From Siphonodentalium dalli (Eukaryota; Mollusca; Scaphopoda; Gadilida; Siphonodentaliidae): a stretch of 64,000 bases of DNA. A program made the translations under genes and the position numbers. The first letter of the stretch is position 1. The number at the start of each line of letters is the position of its first letter. Below the pieces are notes generated by a model that was not told where the DNA came from, searched no databases, and saw nothing but the letters and a program-made list of their open reading frames with translations. Location of the stretch: contig CP136066.1 of the NCBI GenBank assembly GCA_032622095.1, forward strand, positions 90,293,319-90,357,318, written 5' to 3'. Below are positions 32,790 to 42,620 of this stretch, piece after piece.

Positions 32790-32975
32790 GTTCAATAGGT
32801 CGTTTGTTGAACTTGTTATCTAATCATTTCTCACCAATGGATATCTATGTGCTATCTGTTTTTCTATATGTCGTCCGTTGTCAGTACATAAATTCATAAC
32901 ATGCCGTTCCAATGTATACTTTAGTAGCTGAATGGGAAAATCCATTCAGTATACACATGGTTAATGATCTTCACG
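32790..32975 (+). repeat. Dispersed repeat shared with 46.8, 52.3 and 58.8 kb
   Basis: AATAAGTTCAATAGGTCGTT, TTGTTGAACTTGTTATCTAA and GAATGGGAAAATCCATTCAG recur with changes at 52225-52450 (+), 46800-47000 (reverse) and in part at 58800-58925. Non-coding. Confidence 0.45.
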
Positions 32976-33092
32976 AAGAGTCGATAGAATCAGTACACAT
33001 GCAAGAAGTCTCTTCGTCCATGAGAGGGATCCACAGTGCACGACTAACAATGTTGGCTCAGTCAGAAAGCATGTCTCGAACGACACAAACTA

Positions 33093-33305
33093 CAGTAATG
33101 CCCATATTAATCGACTCCTTAACCAGAGCAGAATTATGGGTAACTTTTCAGGATTTAGTCGGAAATATGGCTTGTTGCCATTCATCGGAAAGCTCTCCCC
33201 GAGAGCTTTCCGATGAATGGCAACAAGCCATATTTCCGACTAAATCCTGAAAAGTTACCCATAATTCTGCTCTGGTTAAGGAGTCGATTACTTAGGGCAT
33301 TACTG
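33093..33305. mobile_element. 213-bp palindromic Tc1/mariner-type MITE, copy 2
   Basis: Same length and sequence plan as 19451-19663: CAGTAATGCCCATATTAA ... TTAGGGCATTACTG, flanked by TA, with arms of about 105 bases that are almost perfectly complementary (TTTAGTCGGAAATATGGCTT and its complement). The two copies differ at scattered sites, yet each copy's own arms agree (GTTGCCATTC with GAATGGCAAC here; GTTGTCATTC with GAATGACAAC there). Confidence 0.8.
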
Positions 33306-34134
33306 TATTTGCTAGAAATACACCTAAGATTGTCGCCATATCGGTTCCGAAAACATCATAGCTTGAGCGACGTGAGGAATCTATAGCAACATATATATGT
33401 ATAGGTAGATCATGCCATGAATCTGTACTCCCGACTTACGCCCGTAGAGATCATATTCCGCCAGTAAAAAACTTAGAAACTTGTTGATGTTGTGAAAAGA
33501 AAATGTATAACATTGAAATAATAAAATCAGTGGAGGTAATATATTTCTTAGTTATTATCTGCTCCTTAATAGTGTATTTCACTGTAGGCGAAGGTCCTAA
33601 CTTCTTGAAATTGCTCGATTTAAGCGACTTTGTGAGCGATTGTGCTTACAATTATGGATTTTTCCCGGGTTATTAATGCAATGTTTATTATATATCGGCT
33701 CACAAAAAAATGCAATCTCGAGCTGGGACCACCCAAAATGTGAAGTAGAATATCGAGGAACAAGTATTAACAAACAAATATTTGCTCTGCCTTGTTTGTT
33801 CAATGTTATAAAGTTCCCCGTGAGAACGGATCAGAACATCAAAAAGTTCACAGGTGTATTACTGCCAAATTACTGGTTGAATATGATCTCTATGTATAAC
33901 AGGCGTAGGCACGATCTACAATATAGGGTCTCCGTTGCTGGAGTATCCAATCTAGAATTTCCAATTGCTTTTGCGGAGACAAACCGTTTTGACCATGGAG
34001 GTAATTAATAAGTAGCACACCTATATGCCTTCGTCTCGGGAAGTGCAATAAGCACACTCGATGTTGGCACCTCACATCATCTTTTCTTAACGATCCGTTC
34101 ACCAGTCATTCTTTCACACTCACAACTGTAAATT
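33306..34134. other. Intron 2 stretch with an unrecognised open frame
   Basis: An open frame on the plus strand runs from about 33600 to 34008 (about 120 codons, including PKCEVEYRGTSINKQIF and LEFPIAFAETNRFDHGG). I recognise no family, and codon use gives no clear sign of selection. A phase-1 acceptor-like site at 33596 was considered as a receptor exon and rejected. Confidence 0.25.
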
Positions 34135-34640
34135 ATGGGAGGCCAAATTCACATTTAATAGGTAAGTACGCTTAAGCGTAATGCCATTATGCTTAAGGGT
34201 AATTGCCTCACTCACAACTCCATCACGTACGCTTAAGCGTAATGCCATTACGCGTAAGGGTAATGCCATTACTCTTAAGTGTAATAGGTTTTCACAGCCT
34301 TACTACATTACATATAATAGTATCATCTAAGGTAAATATATGTCAAAAGTTACTAGCATCAGTAATTAGCTGCAACCATTTCAGCTCCAGGGGAGTTTTG
34401 AGATATGTGATTGAATTACGCTTAAGCCTAATGCATTTATGTTTAAGCGTAATGCAATTACGCTTAAGCGTGATGCCATTATGCTTAAGCATAATTCAAA
34501 TTCTATTACGCTTAAGCGTAATGCCATTACACTTAAGCGACGTAGCATTGCGCTGAAGCGTAATGGAAATCTGAGTTCGCTTCAGTGTAATGCATTACGC
34601 TTATCATAATGGGCTATTAAATGTGAATTTGGTCTCCCAT
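34135..34640. mobile_element. Inverted-repeat element filled with CTTAAG palindromes
   Basis: The ends are ATGGGAGGCCAAATTCACAT plus TTAATAG at 34135-34161 and CTATTAAATGTGAATTTGGT plus CTCCCAT at 34614-34640, a 27-bp inverted repeat with one or two mismatches. The interior is about ten copies of a palindrome such as ATTACGCTTAAGCGTAAT, spaced irregularly. A partial copy is at 1-190. It is probably a MITE whose interior amplified as a palindromic minisatellite. Confidence 0.7.
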
Positions 34641-34742
34641 CGTAAATAAGTTACTGTATTGTGCCACTTCGTAAAATATGCAACATGTTTGTAAGAATGT
34701 ATACCAAAGATGGGCTCATTTAGAACATACTGCGAGCCTCAA

Positions 34743-34855
34743 ACTACAGGGGCCACATGTCCTCGGAACAAAAATTGACCCCACCCCAATGAGACTTCTA
34801 TAGGAATAAGTCTTATCGGGGTGGGGTCAATTTTTTTTCTCAGGACCTGTGAATA
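34743..34855. repeat. Hairpin element with TGACCCCACCCC arms
   Basis: AACAAAAATTGACCCCACCC and its complement GGGTGGGGTCAATTTTTTTT form a hairpin of about 105 bases including TCCTCGG/AGGACC ends. A related hairpin is at 60385-60475 (ATTGACCCCATCCAATAG / TTGGGGTCGGTAAA). Confidence 0.55.
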
Positions 34856-35628
34856 GGGCTTTAAATTCAATAACATCCTAACTGTCTATAGTGCAATGCA
34901 TCAACATTGGTAAATCAATCTACCTTGGGTGAATGCCCCACACAAATACGGCTCTATATAAGTTTATATATCAGCGCACGTATCTATGACAAAAAGCTCT
35001 ATGAATGGAGAACTTCTAACCATAAAATATTTATTTGGATGCATCAACATTGTGTATATAGTGCCTGACATTAGATAGTGCACTATTTATTGCTCCGTTT
35101 ATTGTGTGCTTGTGGGTGTTCGACAAAGAGAAATAGACTCTCCTTTTGTCCACTCTGTACACGCACATTTTTGGGTAACTATTTTACTGGAAAATTACGG
35201 AATATATTGGGCAGCTATTGATCAGATGTCCATGCGCTATATTCTTATTTATTATGTTTTACTATGGTTATTATGCCATATTATTTACGATATGGCTCCA
35301 CCAGCTAATAGAACACAAGACATTGTATATTATTTATGTATTTGCATTTCAAATCGATTGGTTTTAACAAAAAGAAACGCCCTTTTTTACAATGATAATT
35401 CAATGGATGTTATACTATGATCTAGCCCACCCCCAATAATTTATAAATACTCGTGCATCCACTGTTGCATATTAAGAGAATTGCGCCCCATGTCCATTTT
35501 CTTCATAAGTAATGGTCGCTAATTATTGTTATATACTTTTGGCGACAATTGTGAGCCACTAGTCTCATTATATTACATATATTTTATGTCATTTATGGTC
35601 ATGATTTTGATTATCTTCAATTCCGTAG
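34856..35628. other. Intron 2 sequence, nothing recognised
   Basis: AT-rich, with an unrecognised open frame at 35106-35420. It leads into the acceptor TCTTCAATTCCGTAG of exon 3. Confidence 0.3.
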
Positions 35629-35730
35629 TATGTAGCCTTCTAGAAATGGGATGCCAGACGATCTTAGCCTTCTCGAGTTGTAAGACGGCTCAATACCTCG
35701 ACTCTCAGGCTCGTCTTCTCGGCGTACCAA
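35629..35730 (+). CDS. iGluR exon 3: amino-terminal domain, middle
   Basis: The acceptor CAATTCCGTAG|TA is phase 1 and completes Val from the G left by exon 2. The peptide VCSLLEMGCQTILAFSSCKT, then AQYLDSQARLLGVP fits the family pattern C.LL..GV.AI.GPSS......Q.......LGVP. The right limit is unclear because the coding sequence runs straight into the inverted-repeat element at 35731. In-frame reading continues MAADTRTTVAMA to a stop at about 35766. A donor GGC|GTACCA at 35724 or CAC|GTACCA at 35745 is possible, but neither gives the frame of exon 4. Junction assignment is uncertain; identity of the exon is good. Confidence 0.7.
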
Positions 35731-36403
35731 TGGCTGCGGACACACGTACCACAGTAGCGATGGCATAGTAGGTGTGACAATTTATAATGGTGCAGTTTGG
35801 TGACAATTAGTTGTCACAATTAATATGTCATAGCAAGTCATGTCGCCTTCTGCACATTCGCACAATGAGTCTACCAAGCTCTACCAGAGACGGCCAATCT
35901 CTCAAGGATGTATCTACCCGAATGCCTTGTCGATGTTGATCTTTACTCAACACAGCAGTGTTATATTTTGCATGCTAAGACACAAGTCGACTTGATAACT
36001 TAATGAATAACCCATCTCAACAGCCATGATTGTTCTTACTAATGAAATTAATATAAGTAGATAAACATGCATGCAATGAGATCACAAAAAAACGTACCAC
36101 AATAATGATATGTGAGTCAACGAGGAATTAGTACCAGGCCACGGTCAAACACAATTCTGGACGATCTATCGTGCAATTATATATATCGTCGTGAATACAA
36201 TTGAGCAAAACGAAAAGAATAGAGATCAAGCTTTGTGAAAAGCAATGGTTAATTGGTCCAGTCGACTCACTGTGCGGAAAATCAGCTGGCGACATGGATA
36301 GCTATGGCACAGAATTATGACGGACCAATTGTCACCAAACCCCACCATAATAAATTGTCACACCTACTATGCCATCGCTACTGTGGTACGTGTGTCCGCA
36401 GCC
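35731..36403. mobile_element. 673-bp inverted-repeat element at the exon 3/4 boundary
   Basis: The left arm 35731-35818 (TGGCTGCGGACACACGTACC, ACAGTAGCGATGGCATAGTA, ...) is the reverse complement of 36316-36403. The outer 64 bases match perfectly, followed by 3 mismatches in 10 and then 14 more matches. The flanks are GTACCAAT on the left and CCAATTACTGG on the right, so CCAAT or AAT may be a target duplication. The only AG before exon 4 (GTGTCCGCAG) lies inside the right arm. The interior encodes nothing recognised. Its position exactly between two conserved receptor segments suggests insertion into a once continuous exon. Confidence 0.8.
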
Positions 36404-36559
36404 AATTACTGGTCACACACACAACGTGCAAACGGACTGGTCTGGGAAACGCTACATTCTCGTTCCGTCCAACTACAGACATTAAAGGAAACCTGATTGC
36501 AGATATATCCAGTTACCGAACATGGAAAGAAGTCGTTCTTATTTACGACCACACAATAG
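36402..36559 (+). CDS. iGluR exon 4: amino-terminal domain
   Basis: The frame reads LLVTHTTCKRTGLGNATFSF, then RPTTDIKGNLIADISSYRTW and KEVVLIYDHTI, matching the family pattern F.xRP....L..AI.DL...W..V.xxYD. The donor ATAG|GTTTGT is phase 1. The only available acceptor, GTGTCCGCAG|C at 36401, would need a phase-2 partner, which exon 3 does not offer. A shift of one or two bases is required between exons 3 and 4, and a CACACACA run at 36412-36420 is a likely slippage site. Confidence 0.7.
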
Positions 36560-37211
36560 GTTTGTAAGAGATCATTTAAGTTGCACATCATTCAATTTAT
36601 TCGCATTTTGTGTTTGTCATTCAGTGATTCAGTCCATTAAAGTTAAACGTCCACATAATTTGCAAGTCTTGAGACCAACCCCTCTCTAGTTCTTTAATTG
36701 ATTCATGCCTATCAATATATATAACTTTAACTTTGAACAGAGCGAAAATCACGTGAGAAACATAATATAGATTCGGAACATCGGTGGCCATCAAGTGTCC
36801 ACTAAATGTACACACCAGGAAATTCACAACTTCAGCTTTGAACACGCTCTCTTTCAAATAGTTTTGCTATTTGTGCCTGAAAATATAAAGAGCGTCACTT
36901 ATTAGTATTGTCCTATTATGGTAACAATAAAGAACGTATGTCTGTTTTTATTCCGTTAATAATACATTATGTCAATCTCGACACCATTAATTTTCTGTAC
37001 AAGACTATATAAACACAGTTGGCAGAATTGCCAGGGATTTTTTTAATGAAATTCTTCATCCATAGCTATCCATTGCCCCATATTGGGTGATTATTTGGTT
37101 GACAATTTGGCATTACAAGAATATGTCTTCTATTGTTTTATCGCTTATTAGAACGACGAAATACCACGATTTATTACAAAATTGATTCGTGCCAGAGATT
37201 TGAAGGCTAAA
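36560..37211. other. Intron 4 sequence
   Basis: Nothing coding recognised. It contains the ATAAAGAGCG module (about 36880-36940) shared with 17.24 and 29.05 kb. Confidence 0.3.
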
Positions 37212-37215
37212 TTAA

Positions 37216-37550
37216 AGGTACTCAATCCGATCAGACGCTCCTAAATAACTATTTATTTGGCTTCGGGGGTAAACATATTTGATTTGAGTCGAGGAACCCA
37301 CCAATCAAAGCTGAGAGTGATCAGATATCGATTTTTGAAGTTTGTTAATTTCTCGAGATGTGGCACAGAAACACGTGGTCAAACGGACAAATTGCGGATG
37401 ACTCTAAATTCAAGTGGTTATTATTACCACTTGAGTTTTGAGTAATCCATCTTCATCCGCAATTTGTCTGTTTGACTCGAATCAAATATTTTTTACCACC
37501 GAAGCCAAAAGAAATAGTAATTTAGGAGCATCTGATCAGATTGAATACCT
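37216..37550. mobile_element. TTAA-flanked MITE, copy 3 (internally deleted)
   Basis: TTAA at 37212-37215 followed by AGGTACTCAATCCGATCAGA; the right end is GATTGAATACCT then TCAA, so the target site has one extra base or decay. Only 335 bases long, it keeps the mirrored TTATTTGGCTTCGGGGGTAA and TTTTTTACCACCGAAGCC blocks and a central ATTACCACTTGAGTTTTGAG. Confidence 0.7.
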
Positions 37551-37793
37551 TCAAGTTGTACATCAAACTAAGAAATTATACATAGAGCACACTTCGCGTG
37601 TAGAAAACTGTTGGGCAAGTGCATTCCATGCGTATAATTTGCCGCTCATATATTTCATAACTCACTTCGGCCATGTGAGGCGAATTTCCTGCTAAATATC
37701 CAGGCAGATTTCCCGTGTGAAAGTTGCCCATTGCTGGCACAATGTCATGTTGTGTCGAACGTTCAGTTATTGCTCACTAACTTTTCATCGCAG

Positions 37794-37990
37794 CATCGAC
37801 AGAAATACAAGACATCACCACCACTTTATCCAGACTTTACATCAGCGTTTTACATCTAGGCATGACATCGGTTCCAAAAGAAAATCATCCAGATTCGATG
37901 GAGAATATTCTCAACCGGATATCGGCTTCAGGGATAAAGCATGTTGTTATAATCACCGACCAACTGAACGGAGAACAACTCTTGAATGCG
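37794..37990 (+). CDS. iGluR exon 5: amino-terminal domain, second lobe
   Basis: The acceptor CTTTTCATCGCAG|CA is phase 1 and completes Ala; the donor AATGCG|GTATGA is phase 0. The peptide STEIQDITTTLSRLYISVLH, then KENHPDSMENILNRISASGI and KHVVIITDQLNGEQLLNA matches the region after the YD motif, ending in the strand where receptors read L..I..S....VI....... ...L. All 65 codons are open. The joins to exon 4 (YDHTIASTEIQ) and exon 6 (LLNAASAKEM) keep phase. Confidence 0.75.
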
Positions 37991-38010
37991 GTATGATTTA
38001 AAGGCCCACT

Positions 38011-38680
38011 TAATTTTCGACCCCCCCCCCCCCCCCCCCCCCACCAGATAACATTATATAAAATATATGCCATATGATATACCATTTGAAAGTGGAAGCC
38101 CCAAAACATTGTATTTTCAGCTTATTCGATGTAATAAACTGTGAATATGTTGTTTTTGTTGAGATATCGATGTCTGTTCTGTTCTCAAGTTTCTACACAA
38201 AGGCTATTATTCCAATTTGTGATATCATAAATTATTTTTGTTTATATCACAAAATCTAATTATTGAGACCACAAAATAGTAAGCATATTACAAATGGATA
38301 TAAAAAATTCATTTTGTGATATTTCATTTTGTGATATTACAAAATGGAATACATGATATCACAAGTGATTAGTTATATTAATAAATTCTATTTTAATATG
38401 TAGTAAAATGATTTAGTGATATCACAAAATGTTGAAGGAATAAGTAGTCCAGCTATTCCATTTTCCATTTATTGATATCACTAAATCGAATTATTGACTA
38501 AATGCTTACTATTTTCTAATAACAATAATTAGATTTTGTGATATCAAAAATATGAATTTATGATATCACAAATTGGAATTAGTGATATCTTAAAATATTT
38601 AATGATATTAGAAAATATTTAATGATATTATGTATTGGATTTTGGGATATCATATTTTCATTTAGTGAAACTGGAATAAA
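38011..38680. repeat. Poly-C run and TGATATCACA palindromic repeats
   Basis: A run of about 22 C lies at 38019-38041, after ATTTTCGA, recalling the end of the hAT-like element at 20.1 kb. From about 38215 to 38670 there are a dozen words of the type TTTGTGATATCACAAAATG or TGATATCA variants, spaced 20-40 bases. Non-coding and AT-rich. Confidence 0.55.
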
Positions 38681-39328
38681 ACAACTGTGTGTCTCAAATG
38701 TGACAAGATTCTCTTTTATGATTTCTCCTAACCCTGTACCAACATTAAAATTTGGAGTAAGTTTCCTGAAAAATGAGTGAAATCAAATGGCATACGATGG
38801 CATAACCATTGTAATGCTATTTTTCTACAATAAGGTGTTGTAGGAGGAATATTCAAATAATTGTACACATTAAACACCACATGTGTTTTTTTTTCGTGTT
38901 ATGCCCCAAAACATTTTAGAATGGGTATTTTTTTAAACAAGGCAAGACTGAGGGCCATGCATACGCTGATTTTTGGACTAATTGGACTTTGATCGGCAAT
39001 GCCGCCGTAACAGTATTGTTTACATAACAATGGTTTCAATATGTGACATCTCTATTGAAGAGTTAATAATAATGACATATAAAGTTGATCTATTTTTACA
39101 TGTACTTGGTGATGATAACTGTTTACATGTTTTTAAAATGTTTTATGTTATTTCACATGAACCTACTTCGAACGGATTGCATGAGTCCGTTTAACATATA
39201 ATATCGTGTGCCTACTATATATAACCTACTATAACCGATTTCCTCACCACATTTTGAGGATTTGTGCCAGGAGTGCGAAGTTACTAGCCCAAAGCTGGCT
39301 ATTATCATAAAGAATCATATCAATTCAG
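38681..39328. other. Intron 5 sequence, nothing recognised
   Basis: AT-rich with unrecognised short frames; ends at the exon 6 acceptor. Confidence 0.3.
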
Positions 39329-39484
39329 GCCTCTGCCAAAGAAATGATGACCACTGACTATTTTTGGCTGATACTGTCAGAAGAAGGCGTCACACGTTTG
39401 GTTACAAAGAAAAGTAACGTGCTAATCATCAGACGAATGAACAACTCGCCAACGATAAATTGTCAAGGAAATATCAATGAATCG
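39329..39484 (+). CDS. iGluR exon 6: amino-terminal domain
   Basis: The acceptor ATATCAATTCAG is followed by GCC in phase 0 and the donor GAATCG|GTAAGT is phase 0, giving 52 open codons. The peptide ASAKEMMTTDYFWLILSEEG, then VTRLVTKKSNVLIIRRMNNS fits the family segment A...GM....Y.WI.......L......NV...RR. It follows exon 5 and precedes exon 7 in the expected order. The donor is only about 40 bases from the start of the second LINE. Confidence 0.75.
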
Positions 39485-39573
39485 GTAAGTCATCGATATT
39501 TATAATGTTGTGTGTATTGAAATCAAGAACGATGTTGGCGATTTGCGTTCCAAAATGGACCTCATAAGATAAG

Positions 39574-39777
39574 GGATAAGAGGCGTGAACTCTATCCCGT
39601 CCAGAAGCAGGCCAGAAATGATGGTAAAAGGGTCAAATGTTCAGGGACAATCTGTACATTGATGGAATTCTGTACAATCCACCGGATGTGAAAGTCACTG
39701 AGCACAGTGAACCAAACACACCTGCAACTGACGGGAGGCAAACCAAGCGTGGACGGTTGGGATCATCACCTACCTAG
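39574..39777 (+). pseudogene. LINE ORF1 C-terminal remnant
   Basis: IRDKRRELYPVQKQARNDGK, then after a one-base shift MFRDNLYIDGILYNPPDV. The pattern KRRELYP....AR..GK......D.LYIDG is that of the C-terminal domain of LINE ORF1 nucleic-acid-binding proteins. A stop follows SSPT at 39775-39777. The N-terminal part is absent. Confidence 0.6.
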
Positions 39778-39837
39778 GAAAACCTAGGAGAATATGAACA
39801 GTCTAATTGTGAACCTTATACTGCGAGTGCATATACA

Positions 39838-40740
39838 ATGGAATCTTTAACCCAATGTTCTATTCCAGATAATCTTAAAGTATTATCACTCAATGTATGC
39901 GGTTTAAAACAACGACTGAATTACCCGGAATTTAAAAATCTATGCAATCAACATGATATCCTATGTTTAATGGAATCTAAAACCGATGACTTTGATACAT
40001 TATCATTGAATGTTTATAAATTTGTAATGAAAAATCGGTTCAGGTGTGCTATTAGGGAATCGGGCGGTATCGTTGTGTGATATATCATATAGACAGGACC
40101 TCGATGACTTCATCGATATTGTCGAAACAGACTGCAAATATGTACTTTGGTTGATAATAAGCAACAAGTACACTCAAACTGACGAAGATGTCATAATAGG
40201 TGCTGTCTATATCCCACCGCAAAATACATCTTATTACATCAACGATCCATACACACAACTTCAATGTGAGTATTTTATCATGGCAAGTACGCACAGCTAC
40301 ATTTTTCTTGCAGGCGATTTTAACGCTCGAACATCTTGCGATAACGATTACGATTCATATACTGACGAATCAGAATGGGCCCAGTTAGATGAACCCCGAG
40401 AAATTGAAATGAAAACTGTATTAATTGCATGTGGATTTTCTGTTTGTAGAACTAACAAAGATCACAAAAAGACCAGTTTCGGTAAATTACTTCTTGATAT
40501 ATGTATATTGTATACATAATGATATATTTATATTGGATGGTAGGGTGGGTGCAGATATTGGGGTAGGCGAGTACACATGCAGAGGATTATCCACTGTAGA
40601 TTATGTTCTTTCGTCAATAAATGCAGCCCCCCTGATAGCAAACTTTGAAGTTCTGCCGTTTAGCTCTCTTTTCAGCAACGTGCATTCCCCAATTGCTTTG
40701 GAAATTAAACTTACAAATTACCCGTCTCAAAGAGCAGTCA
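39838..40740 (+). pseudogene. LINE endonuclease
   Basis: From ATG 39838: NLKVLSLNVCGLKQRLNYPE, DILCLMESKTDD (catalytic Glu), then in shifted frames VIIGAVYIPPQNTSYY, FLAGDFNARTS (Asp and Asn) and SLFSNVHSPIALEIKL. The last motif is usually SDHxPI; here the Asp before His is Val. At least two frameshifts (near 40070 and 40500) break it. Confidence 0.75.
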
Positions 40741-42620
40741 CATCCGAAAATGTTCAGTCTAAATCCGTACCAGGTTTGTTGGATTGTAATAAAGCTACTT
40801 GTTTTATTGATAACATGAATCAGAATGAGCTTGAACGTAATGATCTCCAATACTGTGAACGAAATGGCAAGTGGTGTTGCGGATCAATATACTATTAATC
40901 AAGCGATTGCAAACATTTCTAAAGTATTAGTGGATTCAGCACGAAAGACATTTGGAACCCGAAATATATTATCTCATAACCCCACCCCAAGTAAGGCGAG
41001 CAACCCGTGGTTCGATCGGCAATGTAGAGAGGCCAGAACTACTTTCAGAAAGGCGAAACGCCGATGTAAAAATTATCCGTCTGCACAAAATAAGTCCGAG
41101 TTGAAACACTAAGAGAAAAGATATAAGAAAACACTTGATTTCTCAATTAAGCGGCATAGATCGCTCGTACGATCAAAAATGGATAACCTAAAATTACACA
41201 ACCGAAGGAAATTTTGGTCTTCCCTGAAGTTTGAAAAAAGTATACATGCGAAAAGCGCATCGCTTGATAGTCTCCATAAGCACTTCGAACAACTTAACAA
41301 AGGATGTAATACCCCTAGTCAGTTACCTGATTTTGAGGTTAGTAATAGTGAAGATCTTAATACCAAAATTACAGAGGAAGAAATCCGCCTACGCATTAGT
41401 AAGTTGAAAAATAATAAAGCTACATCTGATGATGGCATTCGGAAGGAATATTTAAGAGTTTCAGCGGATAAAATGATGCCAATTTATGTTTGCTTGTTCA
41501 ATTTAATATTCGATTCTGGTTGCATACCAGATGATTGGTTGATTGGTAACATTCACCCTATATACAAGAAAAGGGGATCACGAGATGACCCCAATAACTA
41601 CAGGGGAATCACAATATTGAGTTGCTTTGGCAAACTATTTACCTCCGTATTAAGTAACAGACTAAATCTCTTTATCGAATCGCGAAATTTATTAAACGAT
41701 AACCAGACAGGATTTAGAAAAGGATACTCTAATCTACTCTTGATAATTTGTTCACGCTGAGATCATTAATCGAACTATTTCATTGCATTACAAGAAAAAA
41801 CTTTACGCGGCATTTATTTATCTGGAAAAAGCTTTTGATTCTGTTTGGAGGCAGGGACTTTGGCATAAGATGTCACTTGATGGTATCGGGGGTAAAATGA
41901 TGAGGGTTATTGTGAATATGTATGATTCTATCAAATCTAGAGTTGTTTTGAACGGTAAAAGATCTGATGTTTTCATGTCAAATGTAGGAGTGAGACAAGG
42001 CGGAAACTTATCTCCCTTATTATTTTCGATGTACTTACATGATTTAACGAAATTTCTCGTGGAATCTGACTTAAGCGGTTTGAAAACCACGTCTGACGAA
42101 CTTGAAACATTGGAAATATATATGAAGCTGTTTATCATGCTTTATGCGGATGATACGGTTCTAATGGCAGAATCCCACATGCACTGCAATATTCACTTGA
42201 TTTATTTGCTGACTATTGTGATATTTGGCACCTTCGGGTAAACATCTCAAAATAAAAGTTAGTGTGTTTCGCAAAACGAAAGCCAAAAAATTACCCAGCA
42301 ACAAATCTCCTTGGAAACCAACTACAATATGTCCATGCTTTTAACTACCTTGGTGTTCACTTCGGTAGAACAGGTTCTTTCAAAGCTATGAAGCAATACA
42401 CTTGTAACAAAGCCACCAAAGCGATGTATGATTTGATTAAGATCGGAAAACGGAATAACCTCTCTATTAAATGCATGTTCGTGTGCTTTGATCAAATGGT
42501 GGTACCAATACTTACATACGGCTGTGAGATATGTGGGCTTGGTGAAATAAGTTCTATTGAACGAGTACATTTAAAGTTTTGTAAGATTATTCTAATCCTC
42601 AAAAAGTCAACGCCAACATA
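40741..42620 (+). pseudogene. LINE reverse transcriptase
   Basis: Motifs in order: SKLKNNKATSDDGIRKEYL, DDPNNYRGITILSCFGKL, DNQTGFRKGYS, FIYLEKAFDSVWRQGLWH, GVRQGGNLSPLLFSMYLH, MLYADDTVLMAES, then FNYLGVHFGRTGSF and MVVPILTYGCEICGLGE. In motif A the first Asp (normally before LEKAFD) is Tyr, and the frame is broken near 41755 and 42240. Both signs point to a dead copy. Confidence 0.8.

Noticed and set aside
33597-33690. An extra receptor exon (GEGPNFLKLLDLSDFV) with a phase-1 acceptor and a possible phase-1 donor
   Set aside because: Exon 2 joined directly to exon 3 already aligns with related receptors without a gap, so an exon here would insert about 28 residues where none is expected.
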